This document shows, piece by piece, positions 50,617-60,651 of a DNA stretch of 64,000 bases. The notes beneath the pieces are model-generated. The model was not told the origin of the DNA. It made no database searches and saw only the letters and a list, made by a program, of their open reading frames with translations. How positions within the stretch are numbered: the first letter of the stretch is position 1; each line of letters opens with the position of its first letter. Position numbers and translations under genes: made by a program. Source of the stretch: Bacteroides cutis (GTDB taxonomy: Bacteria; Bacteroidota; Bacteroidia; Bacteroidales; Bacteroidaceae); contig NZ_OEST01000004.1 of NCBI RefSeq assembly GCF_900241005.1, positions 186,001 through 250,000 on the forward strand, in the 5' to 3' direction.

Positions 50617-52575
50617 CTAAGGTAACGGTACCATCGGTCTACGTCCGTAATTTAGTTTCAAGCCTTTTTCATAAGCTTCGGGCCCATGCAGGTTTTTAAT
50701 GTCCAGTTCCCCTATATTTACGAGGATACCACGTGCCATAAGGCCGGCGTCTTCATTCTGAATACGTGGCAAGGTTTCTGCGGCTTCTTTCAGTTGAGGT
50801 AAGAACGGACGGATATAATCACGCATGGCAGGATCTAAAGATAGACATTCCAATAGAGAATACCCTATTTTCCTGTCTTCTTCCTTTACGGGAGTAATCA
50901 GGCGGGAAATACCTTCCTGCATTTTATTTAGATAAGAAACGGCATATGCTGCTTCGGAAGCGATGTAAGGATTGTTATCATAAAGAAGCGCTAACAGAGC
51001 TTGCGGACAAGTGGTAATTTGCTTTTCTCTGGCAAGTTGGGCATAACCTGCTACTCCCCAAAATCTCATATCGGGATGAGGGCTGGTAATGGCTTTCTCC
51101 AATATCGGGAGGACGGCAGGGGTTGCTGTTCCTGCAGTTTCTACAAGTGTATATAGTTCTTCCAACGGATATTTCTCTTTGCGTACAGTTTCATAAAGGA
51201 TATGCCCTGTGCGGGAATTCGGAAGGAAGAAACCTAGGTCTTGGGTGGAACGTATATGGTCTGACAAACCTTTGCGCATCTTTACCAATATATCTGCGTG
51301 TTCGGGAGAGGTGGATAGATCGTATAGTTCACCTGGGTCTTTTTCGAGGTCGAACAGCATTTCTGCCGGATGCGCTTTGAATGTCAATTCCCAGTCGGGA
51401 TTGGTGTTGTGGCCTTCCAATACGAGTTTGTCCCATGCTTTATTAGAGGGCATACCCCATTGGTAATAGTTGCGCAAGGCAAACTGGCGATAAGGGATGT
51501 AACTGCGGATGTACTTGAAGTGTCCGTCGGTGACGGCACGTACAGGCATAAAGTGGTGCAGTTGGTTGGCGGCTAATGCAAACTGCATTTTGCGTTTTTC
51601 TTTGTTTGCGAATTGGCCGAAAAGCGCTTTACCTTGCATATGTTTAGGAGGTTTTATTCCTGCAAGGCTGAGTACGGTTGGACCTAAATCGGTAAAATTG
51701 ACTAAGTTGAAATCTTTACCGGAGGTCCTGTCTGTTAGATGTCGCCATTTGGGAGGGAAGTAGACTATGAGGGGAACATTCAAGCCGCTTTCGTACAAAT
51801 AGCCTTTACCGCGTGGCACACAACCGCCGTGATCACTGAAGAAAAATATAATAGTATTGTCATCTAGTCCTTTGTCCTTCAAATCTTTTAGATAGAACCC
51901 CAACCAGGTATCTACATCTTGTACGGCTTCCAAATGACCGGCATAGTCGGAACGTACTTCGGGCAGGTCGGGAACATAAGAAGGTAGCGTGAGCAATTCA
52001 GGATAAATACCTTCTTTGGTATAGTCTCTGCGTCCGTCGGTGTGGAAGGTGCGGATACGTCCCATGTGTGAGGTCACGGTATTGAATACGGCAAAAAAAG
52101 GTTGGGTTTTGCCACGTTTAGGGCTGTTATAAGAAGCTTTAGGCGTACATTCGTCCCAGCAGATTTTATTATCGGTGGTGGAGTTATAATGTGTCTTGCT
52201 GTTGTTTGTGCAATAATAACCAGCTTCGCGTAACTTCTGTGGAAAGAAGATGTCGGCAGGAGTATCGTAGGGCACAGGATGGATATCCATTCCATAGGTA
52301 GTGGAATAGCATCCGGTGATGAGAGAAGAACGGGCTGCCGAACTTTGCGGGGCTACAGACCATGCATTCATAAACTGTATACCTTGAGTTGCCAGACTGT
52401 CGGTATTGGGAGTATGTACGTCTTTGTTACCGTAACAACCGAATTCGTACGCACTGGTGTCTTCAAAGGTTAGCCAGAGAATGTTGGGCTTTTCATCTTT
52501 TTTGTCTGTAGTTGCTGCTTGTGCGGAGTAAAATCCGCAAGTGGCAGTACATACTAGTAATGGTAAGTGTTTCAT
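50617..52575 (-). CDS. Arylsulfatase-type (S1) sulfatase with C-terminal helical repeats
   Basis: 652 aa with a signal peptide (LPLLVCTATCGFYSAQA). The sulfatase core starts NILWLTFEDTS (metal Asp). The formylglycine signature is Ser-type, QSSAARSSLITG (first Ser of S-x-A-x-R), so maturation needs an anaerobic anSME-type enzyme. FFFSDHGGCVPRGKG supplies the second metal site. Residues ~500-640 form HEAT-like helical pairs (AVLPILEKAITSPHPDMRFWGVAGYAQLA, ALLALLYDNNPYIASEAAYAVSYL), an addition beyond the ~480-residue core. It probably removes a sulfate from a glycosaminoglycan sugar; which position is unknown. Confidence 0.9.
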   Translation of the reverse strand: MKHLPLLVCTATCGFYSAQAATTDKKDEKPNILWLTFEDTSAYEFGCYGNKDVHTPNTDSLATQGIQFMNAWSVAPQSSAARSSLITGCYSTTYGMDIHPVPYDTPADIFFPQKLREAGYYCTNNSKTHYNSTTDNKICWDECTPKASYNSPKRGKTQPFFAVFNTVTSHMGRIRTFHTDGRRDYTKEGIYPELLTLPSYVPDLPEVRSDYAGHLEAVQDVDTWLGFYLKDLKDKGLDDNTIIFFFSDHGGCVPRGKGYLYESGLNVPLIVYFPPKWRHLTDRTSGKDFNLVNFTDLGPTVLSLAGIKPPKHMQGKALFGQFANKEKRKMQFALAANQLHHFMPVRAVTDGHFKYIRSYIPYRQFALRNYYQWGMPSNKAWDKLVLEGHNTNPDWELTFKAHPAEMLFDLEKDPGELYDLSTSPEHADILVKMRKGLSDHIRSTQDLGFFLPNSRTGHILYETVRKEKYPLEELYTLVETAGTATPAVLPILEKAITSPHPDMRFWGVAGYAQLAREKQITTCPQALLALLYDNNPYIASEAAYAVSYLNKMQEGISRLITPVKEEDRKIGYSLLECLSLDPAMRDYIRPFLPQLKEAAETLPRIQNEDAGLMARGILVNIGELDIKNLHGPEAYEKGLKLNYGRRPMVPLP

Positions 52576-52692
52576 AATATTAAATGTTAATGTATGATTA
52601 TTTTCTTTTGCTAAAATAGGGTGTTTGTGCCGAATATTTGCTTTTTTATGTTCAAAAGTCTACCAATATTGTTTTCGGAGGTAATGTTTCGA

Positions 52693-52700
52693 CAAAATTA
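52693..52700 (-). promoter_or_regulatory. -7 element for the sulfatase-heparin lyase operon
   Basis: CAAAATTA on + equals TAATTTTG on -, a full match, ~118 nt before the sulfatase start. It lies just beside the shared motif block at 52717. Confidence 0.45.
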
Positions 52701-52716
52701 GTAAGGATTGAACAAT

Positions 52717-52767
52717 ATTAGGGTCTCACGTAGACATAAGTACGCAGGATATAAATAAAATAGGGCG
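52717..52767 (+). promoter_or_regulatory. Candidate HTCS operator (two-block motif), copy 1
   Basis: ATTAGGGTCTCA at 52717-52728 and AAAATAGGGCG ending at 52767. A near-copy with the same 44-nt offset to the second block lies upstream of susC. It sits between the divergent sulfatase and lyase promoters, 71 nt before the lyase -7 element. Confidence 0.55.
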
Positions 52768-52787
52768 ATAATATGGGGATAAAGGCG

Positions 52788-52795
52788 TATTTTTG
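52788..52795 (+). promoter_or_regulatory. -7 element of the lyase-HTCS-galM-cupin operon
   Basis: TATTTTTG, full match, 24 nt before the ATG at 52819. Confidence 0.55.
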
Positions 52796-52818
52796 ATTTG
52801 AAATCTAACATAGAAAAA

Positions 52819-54717
52819 ATGAAAACCACGTTCTTCGTAATATTACTGTTATATGCTATATCCTTGCCTGCCCAGATACAGGACATAAACAATCAATCAT
52901 TGGATAATTCTCTGCGTGGTGAAGCTGAGAAACTATTGACTGAGTGGATAGATACGCTGTTGACTTATCAGTGCGTAAATTTACACTCTGCATTGGATGG
53001 AGGTATTTTGTGTCCGGCATGTGCTCGTATACATGGGCGCATTGGCGATGCTGTACTTCCTCTGATGTATTTGGCGGACAAAACGGGTAATGATAAATAT
53101 TTACATGCTGCTAAAAGTCTGATGGCGTGGATGGAAAATGTACATTACCCAGATGGTTCTTGGATGAATGATGTACATGTTTCGGACTGGAACGGTACGA
53201 CCGTATTCGCAGCTATCGCCCTCTATGAAGCTTTGCATTATCATGGGCATTTACTGGATGACTCTACCCGGAATCATTGGAAACAGCGGTTGGCGGAGGC
53301 CGGTGAGTTTATCATGAATAATCCTTTTATCTACAGCCGCAAACGGGAGGGAATGAGGAATATGAATGTGAACTATTCCGCTTCCGCCACTTATGCATTG
53401 TATGCCATTGGAGAAATGTGCAATCGTTCCGGTTTCAAGGCACAAGCCCGGGAGATTGCCACTGATTTGAAAGGTTATTTCACGGAACATGAATACTTTG
53501 TTTTCGGTGAAGGTCCTAATGTACGGACTAAAACGAAGAATGGTTGCCTGCCTGTAGATTTGCTTTATAACGTGGAGGAAACCTTGCCCAACATGGCGTA
53601 TTATGCCAAGATGGCAAAAGATACCGAATTGCTGTCGCTTATTGAACGCTCCATGAGTACTCATCTGGAATTTATGTTACCTGATGGCGCTTGGGATAAT
53701 AGCTGGGGAACCCGTAGTTTTAAATGGACTTATTGGGGTGGGCGTACAAGCGATGGTTTTATGGGAGGGTATTATTCGCTGGCTACTCATCATCCTGAAT
53801 ACGTGGAGGCTATCCGCCGGAATATCGGATTATTGAAGAAAGCCACTTACGATGGATTACTTTATGGTGGCATGCACTATCGTGTTTCAGGTATTCCGCC
53901 CTGTATACACCATACTTTCGGACATGCCAAAGCTTTGGCGTCTTTTCTGGAACAGGCTCCGGTGGATATGGTTACTTCCAAAGAACTTCCTCGTGATGTA
54001 CCTTATGGGGTAAAGTGTTTTCAGGATATCCGTACATGGTTGATCGCACAGGGATCTTGGCGTGCCACGTTTACCGGATATGATGCTGAATATAAGACGA
54101 AAGGAACACATCCCATAGGGGGAGCTCTTGCCTTGTTATGGCATGCGGAGGCAGGTCCTGTCTTTGCTGCGACAATGAATAAATATCAGTTGATAGAGGC
54201 TCCTAATATGCAGGGTAGTACTCGGAAATATCTGATGGGAGGTACTCCTCGTATAGAGTTGATTGAGGATGGAAATGTATATACTAATCTGGATGATTTA
54301 AACACGGACATTGTTTGCCATATAGATAAGAATAATTATTGTTTTCAAGTGAATACTCATTTGGTGGATATTAGTCAAAAATCTCCATCAGGAGGAGAAG
54401 TACCTGTAGTGGTGAATTATGTCTATTCGGAACAAGGGGTTCGAATCTGTGTGCGACATTGTCCTGATAGGGCTTATTTGGTATTGCCAATTATAGCATC
54501 GCCAGTTGAAACAGTAGAGATAAGCTCAAAGGCGATGCGTATTAATAGAAATAATGGTGTGCTGAATGTAAAATGTGAAGCGGGAACTGTTGAAGTAGGA
54601 CCAACCGATGATGATGGGCGTATATTTAATCCCGTTCCCGGTTTTTCTTTTGTACCTTTACGTATTCTCCCCGATAGTGAAGATAAGAAAGTTCTGATAA
54701 ATATCTATTTCTATTAA
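52819..54717 (+). CDS. Toroid-fold polysaccharide lyase candidate (PL33-like)
   Basis: 632 aa from the ATG giving MKTTFFVILLLYAISLPAQ (signal peptide). Residues ~20-380 look like an (alpha/alpha) toroid: repeated helix pairs with aromatic/His-rich loops (PDGSWMNDVHVSDWNGTTVFAA, MNVNYSASATYALYAIGE, FGEGPNVRTKTKNGC, WDNSWGTRSFKWTYWGGRTSDG, IHHTFGHAKAL). Residues ~400-630 are beta-rich (super-sandwich). This layout fits toroid lyases of glycosaminoglycans; PL33 is my best guess by pattern, not proven. Neighbours (PL13, sulfatase, KdgF-like cupin) support uronate-containing substrates. It leads an operon with the HTCS gene 37 nt downstream. Confidence 0.6.
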   Translation: MKTTFFVILLLYAISLPAQIQDINNQSLDNSLRGEAEKLLTEWIDTLLTYQCVNLHSALDGGILCPACARIHGRIGDAVLPLMYLADKTGNDKYLHAAKSLMAWMENVHYPDGSWMNDVHVSDWNGTTVFAAIALYEALHYHGHLLDDSTRNHWKQRLAEAGEFIMNNPFIYSRKREGMRNMNVNYSASATYALYAIGEMCNRSGFKAQAREIATDLKGYFTEHEYFVFGEGPNVRTKTKNGCLPVDLLYNVEETLPNMAYYAKMAKDTELLSLIERSMSTHLEFMLPDGAWDNSWGTRSFKWTYWGGRTSDGFMGGYYSLATHHPEYVEAIRRNIGLLKKATYDGLLYGGMHYRVSGIPPCIHHTFGHAKALASFLEQAPVDMVTSKELPRDVPYGVKCFQDIRTWLIAQGSWRATFTGYDAEYKTKGTHPIGGALALLWHAEAGPVFAATMNKYQLIEAPNMQGSTRKYLMGGTPRIELIEDGNVYTNLDDLNTDIVCHIDKNNYCFQVNTHLVDISQKSPSGGEVPVVVNYVYSEQGVRICVRHCPDRAYLVLPIIASPVETVEISSKAMRINRNNGVLNVKCEAGTVEVGPTDDDGRIFNPVPGFSFVPLRILPDSEDKKVLINIYFY

Positions 54718-54754
54718 TATATTTTGTTTATTTGCTTCATAATAGATTACGATT

Positions 54755-57700
54755 ATGAAAATATTTCAATTTTTGTTAGTACTATTAGTTGGATTATTTC
54801 CTATGATGTTAAATGCTAATACTTCGGAAGATATCCATTTTACTCATATTGGTCTGGAGGAAGGATTATCGCATAGTACTATATTTGCAATTAATCAAGA
54901 TAAAGAAGGAAATTTATGGTTTGCTACGTATGATGGGCTGAATAAGTATGATGGTTATAACTTTACGGTCTATCGTCATCAGTATATGAATTCCAATAGC
55001 ATTGCCAGTGATATCTCACGTTGTATTGCAGTCGATGATGTTGACCGGATTTGGGTAGGAACACGCGAAGGTTTGTCTCTTTATAATCGTCGTAAAGATG
55101 CTTTTTCTAACTATTACTATAAAAAAAATGGACAGAACGTGGCTATTACCAGTATTGTTCCAATAAAACAGGATTTGTTAATGCTGGGTACAATGGAGGG
55201 CATTTTGATTTTTGATGTGGAAAGAGAATGTTTTCTGAGTGATACGTTATCCTCTTCGTTACATTTGTTAAAACCTACTGCTTTAGTACGTCAGGGTGAT
55301 TGTGTTTATATCGGTGCTGAAGATGGAGTGTATACTTACTCTCTCACAGGGAATACATTGAAAAAGTTGGTAAGTATGCCCGAAGGGATAAGGGTACATT
55401 CTATTTTGTGCCAGATGTTCAGCAGAATATGGATGGCAACGGAAGGAAATGGCTTGTATTTGTATGATACCAATTCTAAAGAACTAAAAAATTATCGGTA
55501 TGAAGATGGAAAATCCGGCCTGAACTCAAACTATGTGCGGTCACTGGAACTGGATACGGAAAACCGTTTGTGGGTAGGAACTTATAGCGGCCTGAATATT
55601 TATAAAGAAGGAACTGATCGCTTTACGTCTATAAGAAATTCTGAAATACAGGAAGGTAGTTTGTCACAGAATTCCGTGCGCTGTATATTCAAAGACTCGC
55701 AGGGAGGCATGTGGTTGGGTACTTACTGGGGTGGTTTGAATTATTATCATCCTTTGTGTAACCGTTTTCAACGTATCAAGCATGTACCTTTTTTAAACTC
55801 CCTGAGTGATAATGTGGTCAGTTGCATTGTAGAGGATAACGAACATAATTTGTGGATTGGGACAAGTGACGGAGGACTGAACTATTATGATAATGTTTCG
55901 AAGCAGTATAAGAATTATTTGTTTAATTCCACTCCGATGATGATGGATACTCCTTTTAAGGACATTAAAACTGTATATGTAGATGAAGCGCATGATAAGG
56001 TATATGTAGGAGCACATGCAGGAGGAATGATGGTATTGCACAGAAAGTCGGGATACGTTGAATATTATAATCGGAGAAACAGTAATATACCGAGTAATAA
56101 CATTTATTCTATCCTTTCGGATGAAAATGGAGGACTTTGGGTGGCTTCATTGGAATATTTGTTACACTTTGATATAAATAAGCAAAATTTTACAATTATA
56201 GATAAAGATAAGAATGGAGAGAAACTCCAACAATACAATCGTCTTCTATTCCGTGATTCGAAGAAACGTATTTGGATAGGAGGAGAAAGGGGGATTTCTG
56301 TCTATAATCAAGTTGGTGGTTCTTTGTTGGCTAACAAAGAATATAATATCATTTCGGTTTTGAGGCAGGCTTTTGTGAATTGTTTTTACGAATCTTCATC
56401 AGGAACTATATGGGTTGGAACTCGCAACGGACTTTTTGCTTTGAAGGAAAGGAGCGGAGAGTTGCAGCAATATACCACAAACAATGGTTTACCGAGTAAT
56501 GTTATTTATGGAATTCTGGAAGACGCTTACGGCAGGTTGTGGATAAGTACAAACTTGGGACTGAGTTGTTTGAACCCCGAAAATGGAAAATTCCGTAATT
56601 TTACGATTTTGGATGGTTTGCAGAGTAATCAGTTCAATGCAGGTTCTTATTGTCGTAAAGATAATGGTTATATGTTGTTTGGTGGTGTCAATGGCATTAC
56701 TTCTTTCCGTCCCGAGACCTTGATTGACAATCCTTACGCTCCCAAACCTGTTATCAATAAGTTGTTTGTCTTTAATAAAGAAGTACTGCCCGATGATGAG
56801 ACCGGTATCCTGAAAGAAAGTGTTGAATATGTAGACCATATTACGTTGACATCTTCCCAAAATTCTTTTGCTATATCGTTTGTTGTGTCTAATTATATTG
56901 CAGGTAGGCATAATACCTTTGCTTATAAACTGGATGGATATAATGATGTGTGGTACAAACAAAGTGACATAAGCCCGGTTTCATATTCCAATCTACCGGC
57001 AGGAGATTATACCTTTTATATAAAAGCGGCAAATAATGATGGAAAATGGAATGAAGAACCTACTACTCTTCATATCCGTATTCTACCTGTTTGGTATCGT
57101 ACGTGGTGGGCTATAACTTTGTTTGCCTTATCTGCTGCTCTATTGATATTTGGTGTTGTACGTTTTTTCTGGTTACGTAAGAGTATGCAGGCTGAGATAG
57201 CTATGGAACGGATGGATAAAGAGAAACAAGAAGAAATCAGCCAGATGAGAATTCGTTTTTATGTTAATATATCGCATGAGTTACGAACTCCGCTGACGTT
57301 GATTGTTGCACCTTTACAGGAACTGCTTGGTCGTATTAAAGGGCATTGGGAACATGAACAGCTACTTTATATCCAACGAAATACAAATCGTTTGTTACAC
57401 TTAGTCAATCAGTTGATGGACTATCGACGTGCGGAATTGGGCATTTTTGAACTTAGACCGGTATGTGCCAATGCTTATAAAAGGGTGATGAATTGCTTTA
57501 TGAACTATGACAATCTGTCAAAGCGGAAAGATATAGATTATAATTTTTACACGGAATTGCAGGATGAAAATGTATTGTTTGATGAAAACTATTTGGATTT
57601 GATAGTGAATAACTTACTTTCAAATGCTTTTAAATATACAGAAGTGGGTGAAAGTATTACGGTAAAACTTTATAAAGAAGAAAACCAACTTGTGTTACAG

Positions 57701-58801
57701 GTAGCAGATACGGGTATAGGCATTCCCAAAGAAAAGCAGGAGAAGATTTTTGAACGTTTCTATCAGGTAGAAAATGGACGTGAAGGGAGTGGAATAGGTT
57801 TGTCTTTGGTACAACGCTTAGTAGAACTTCATCATGGACGGATTACATTGCAAAGTGAAGTGGGCAAGGGTTCCACCTTCACCGTTTATTTACCTCAGGA
57901 TAAATCGGTTTATACACAGGAGGAACTGCTTAGTAGAGAAGGAGATGTGGAAGAGCAACGTGTGTATTCCACTAATGCGCATGATATCTATATCGGCGAT
58001 GAAGAAAAGAAAGAGTTGGATATTGATGAAACCGTTGAAGAAGGTAGTAAACGTGGAACCATTCTGATTGTGGAGGATAATGAAGAATTGCGGCAATATC
58101 TGGTAAATGGTTTGTCCGATCAGTTTAACATGTTAGAAACAGAGAATGGACAAAAGGCATTAGATCTCTTGAAAGATGAAGATGTGGATTTGATTGTTAC
58201 AGATGTGATGATGCCTGTGATGGATGGTGTCAAATTATGTAAGTGGGTGAAACAAAATCTGCGCACATGTCATATTCCTGTTTATATGTTGTCTGCTAAA
58301 GCAGATATGAAGTATCAATTGGAAGGATTACAGGTCGGTGCTGATGATTATATTTCCAAACCATTCTCGATGACTGTGTTGAAAGCTAAGATATTGAATA
58401 TGTTACGTACACGTTATCGGATATTTGAACGTTATTCTAATATGACGGAAGTCGAACCGGAGAAACTTACCAATAATACGATGGATGAGGAATTATTACG
58501 GAAAGCCATAGCGGTTGTTGAAAAAAATATGGATAATGTGGAATTTTCTACAGAGTTGTTTGCGCGTGAAATGAATATGAGCCGTTCTAGTCTCCATCTG
58601 AAATTGAAAGCGATTACCGGTAAGTCGGCTATTGATTTCATCCATAAAATACGCTTCAACCGGGCTTGTCAATTGCTGAAGGAAGGGAAGTATACGGTTT
58701 CCGAAATCAGCTTTATGGTAGGCTATAATACCCCTTCTTATTTTGCGGCACGTTTTAAAAAGTATATGGGTTGCCTACCCACAGAGTATGGAAAGAAATA
58801 A
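54755..58801 (+). CDS. Hybrid two-component system sensor/regulator (HTCS)
   Basis: A 1348-aa one-protein two-component system. Signal peptide (FQFLLVLLVGLFPMMLNA); a periplasmic sensor made of ~14 beta-propeller repeats (residues ~25-670; LWFATYDGLNKYDG, IWVGTREGLSLYN, LWVGTYSGLNIYK and others) and a Y_Y_Y domain (~690-775). A membrane helix follows at ~784-806. The kinase has His841 in VNISHELRTPLT and ATPase motifs NNLLSNAFKYT and DTGIGIP; the receiver has Asp1150 in VTDVMMPVMDG; the C-terminal AraC-type DNA-binding domain is at ~1250-1347. HTCS proteins bind an oligosaccharide and activate the local utilisation locus. The binding-site candidates lie at 52717 and 60652. Confidence 0.96.
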   Translation: MKIFQFLLVLLVGLFPMMLNANTSEDIHFTHIGLEEGLSHSTIFAINQDKEGNLWFATYDGLNKYDGYNFTVYRHQYMNSNSIASDISRCIAVDDVDRIWVGTREGLSLYNRRKDAFSNYYYKKNGQNVAITSIVPIKQDLLMLGTMEGILIFDVERECFLSDTLSSSLHLLKPTALVRQGDCVYIGAEDGVYTYSLTGNTLKKLVSMPEGIRVHSILCQMFSRIWMATEGNGLYLYDTNSKELKNYRYEDGKSGLNSNYVRSLELDTENRLWVGTYSGLNIYKEGTDRFTSIRNSEIQEGSLSQNSVRCIFKDSQGGMWLGTYWGGLNYYHPLCNRFQRIKHVPFLNSLSDNVVSCIVEDNEHNLWIGTSDGGLNYYDNVSKQYKNYLFNSTPMMMDTPFKDIKTVYVDEAHDKVYVGAHAGGMMVLHRKSGYVEYYNRRNSNIPSNNIYSILSDENGGLWVASLEYLLHFDINKQNFTIIDKDKNGEKLQQYNRLLFRDSKKRIWIGGERGISVYNQVGGSLLANKEYNIISVLRQAFVNCFYESSSGTIWVGTRNGLFALKERSGELQQYTTNNGLPSNVIYGILEDAYGRLWISTNLGLSCLNPENGKFRNFTILDGLQSNQFNAGSYCRKDNGYMLFGGVNGITSFRPETLIDNPYAPKPVINKLFVFNKEVLPDDETGILKESVEYVDHITLTSSQNSFAISFVVSNYIAGRHNTFAYKLDGYNDVWYKQSDISPVSYSNLPAGDYTFYIKAANNDGKWNEEPTTLHIRILPVWYRTWWAITLFALSAALLIFGVVRFFWLRKSMQAEIAMERMDKEKQEEISQMRIRFYVNISHELRTPLTLIVAPLQELLGRIKGHWEHEQLLYIQRNTNRLLHLVNQLMDYRRAELGIFELRPVCANAYKRVMNCFMNYDNLSKRKDIDYNFYTELQDENVLFDENYLDLIVNNLLSNAFKYTEVGESITVKLYKEENQLVLQVADTGIGIPKEKQEKIFERFYQVENGREGSGIGLSLVQRLVELHHGRITLQSEVGKGSTFTVYLPQDKSVYTQEELLSREGDVEEQRVYSTNAHDIYIGDEEKKELDIDETVEEGSKRGTILIVEDNEELRQYLVNGLSDQFNMLETENGQKALDLLKDEDVDLIVTDVMMPVMDGVKLCKWVKQNLRTCHIPVYMLSAKADMKYQLEGLQVGADDYISKPFSMTVLKAKILNMLRTRYRIFERYSNMTEVEPEKLTNNTMDEELLRKAIAVVEKNMDNVEFSTELFAREMNMSRSSLHLKLKAITGKSAIDFIHKIRFNRACQLLKEGKYTVSEISFMVGYNTPSYFAARFKKYMGCLPTEYGKK

Positions 58802-58814
58802 TATTTATTTTCGC

Positions 58815-59954
58815 ATGAAAACACGTATCATTTTACTTTTAACAACAGTTCTGTTTTTATTTGTTTCGTGTATGCAACCCCTGATAGCAGGGCTCTCTGT
58901 ATCTAAAGAAAAAAACATCCAAGATGGAGATAAAATCATCGAACTGTTCAAGCTAACGAATGCAAATGGTATGGTTGTTAAAGTAACTAATTATGCTGCT
59001 TCATTGACTTATGTTTCTGCCCCTGATAAAGACGGACATTTCGAACCGGTAGTTTTAGGATTTGATAGTCTGAGAAATTATTTAGGTAAACACCCTAAAT
59101 TCGGTGCTACAATCGGAAGATATGCCAATCGAATAAGCAATGCGGAATTTCACCTGAATAATCAGACTTATCATTTGGAGAAGAACAATAAGGAACACTC
59201 CATTCACGGAGGAACGCAAGGATTTAATCGTCAGGTATTTGAGATAGATACTTTTTATACAGTAAAAGATACGGCTGCTGTTATTTTTAAGTATCAAAGT
59301 GCTGATTTGGAAGGAGGTTTTCCCGGAGTGTTAAATCTTTTAGTGGCATATAAGCTGACCAATCAAAATGAAATTATTCTTGATTATACGGCTTCTACGG
59401 ATAAACCTACGGTTGTCAATCTTACCAACCATAGCTATTTTAATTTGACCGGTTGTAGAGGAGCTGTACTCAATCATCTTTATAAGATAAAGGCGGATTT
59501 TATCACTCCGGTAGATACTGATGGCATTCCGACAGGAGAGTTCATGCCGATTGCCGGAACAGAATATGACTTTACTTCGCTACGAAATGTTGAAAATAGG
59601 GTAAAACAGTCGGGAAAGGGATATGATGTGAATTATAAACTTGATAAGTCACTTGATTCCTTGGAATTGGTGGCAACGGTGATTGACCCTGAGTCGGGTA
59701 GGGTATTGGAAGCCTATACTACAGAACCCGGGATGCAGTTCTACATCCCGAATTCAAATATGGACTATCTTACTGGACATGGAAATAAAATATATGGAAA
59801 ATATTATGGATTTTGTCTTGAAATGCAGCATTTCCCTGATTCTCCCAATAAACAGCAGTTCCCCTCTACAGTTTTATTGCCCGGAAAGACTTATAAACAG
59901 ATTACTATTTATAAATTTGCAACATTATCAGAACAATATAATTTAAACGACTAA
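58815..59954 (+). CDS. galM: Aldose 1-epimerase lipoprotein (mutarotase)
   Basis: 379 aa from the ATG giving MKTRIILLLTTVLF; the lipobox FVSC predicts envelope anchoring. It is a GalM-type beta-sandwich: GATIGRYANRIS, HSIHGGTQGFNRQVF (catalytic His), VVNLTNHSYFNL (second His), and the Glu in YGFCLEMQHFPDSPN. It interconverts alpha and beta anomers of free sugars. It begins 13 nt after the HTCS gene and 14 nt before the cupin. A GalM within a PUL presumably supplies the right anomer for uptake. Confidence 0.9.
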   Translation: MKTRIILLLTTVLFLFVSCMQPLIAGLSVSKEKNIQDGDKIIELFKLTNANGMVVKVTNYAASLTYVSAPDKDGHFEPVVLGFDSLRNYLGKHPKFGATIGRYANRISNAEFHLNNQTYHLEKNNKEHSIHGGTQGFNRQVFEIDTFYTVKDTAAVIFKYQSADLEGGFPGVLNLLVAYKLTNQNEIILDYTASTDKPTVVNLTNHSYFNLTGCRGAVLNHLYKIKADFITPVDTDGIPTGEFMPIAGTEYDFTSLRNVENRVKQSGKGYDVNYKLDKSLDSLELVATVIDPESGRVLEAYTTEPGMQFYIPNSNMDYLTGHGNKIYGKYYGFCLEMQHFPDSPNKQQFPSTVLLPGKTYKQITIYKFATLSEQYNLND

Positions 59955-59968
59955 AAACTTATTTGATT

Positions 59969-60424
59969 ATGGAAATGAATGTATGGAAGAAGTGTGTATG
60001 TATATGTGGAATGTCACTCCTTATGATAACTACTTTATATGCATCGCAGGTTACGAGTAATGTCACTCCTGATGAACCAGTTAAAAAAACAAGAAGTACT
60101 ACTTTTATCTATGAAAAAGATAAAACATGGGAACCTGCTGGTGAAGGTGTTACCAGGCAAATTATGGGTTATGACGGCCAAGTGATGTTAGTGAAGGTTA
60201 AATTTGAGAAAGGGGCTATTGGAACTCCTCATAAACATTATCATACACAAACTACATACGTTGCGAGCGGTAAGTTTGAATTTACGGTAGGGGGAGAGAA
60301 AAAAATAGTTGAGGCTGGTGATGGCATTTACATGGAACCGGACGTTTTGCATGGTTGTGTTTGCTTGGAACCGGGTGTTCTTATCGACTGTTTTGCTCCG
60401 ATGCGTGCCGATTTTCTGAAATAG
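59969..60424 (+). CDS. Exported KdgF-like cupin
   Basis: 151 aa with an N-terminal hydrophobic signal (CVCICGMSLLMITTLYAS). A single cupin domain holds metal ligands in the first motif GTPHKHYHTQTTYVASGKFEF (His, His, Gln/Glu) and the second motif GDGIYMEPDVLHGCVCLEPG (His). It resembles KdgF, which turns 4,5-unsaturated uronate into a linear keto-sugar in pectin, alginate and glycosaminoglycan degradation. A periplasmic form would act on lyase products before import. The start could also be at ATG 59975. Last gene of the operon before a terminator. Confidence 0.8.
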   Translation: MEMNVWKKCVCICGMSLLMITTLYASQVTSNVTPDEPVKKTRSTTFIYEKDKTWEPAGEGVTRQIMGYDGQVMLVKVKFEKGAIGTPHKHYHTQTTYVASGKFEFTVGGEKKIVEAGDGIYMEPDVLHGCVCLEPGVLIDCFAPMRADFLK

Positions 60425-60488
60425 AATTGATACAACCGAATATTGATAGAAATTGAATACGTAAAATAATATAAGTCATTTGTTTCTT

Positions 60489-60548
60489 AGGGTGATAATG
60501 AGGAATGTTTGGATATCCGATATTCCTTTATTATCATCCTATTTTTTT
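60489..60548 (+). terminator. Terminator after the cupin gene
   Basis: A long imperfect stem (about 60490-60506 with 60521-60538), followed by a seven-T run at 60542-60548. Confidence 0.82.
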
Positions 60549-60651
60549 GTTTGAAAAATGATACTTTCCGAGATATGTTTTATTGGTTGAATAGGTCTCT
60601 GAAGTGTCTAAAACCGCCTTTTAAAAGTGTTTGTTGTGACTTTTACACGAA

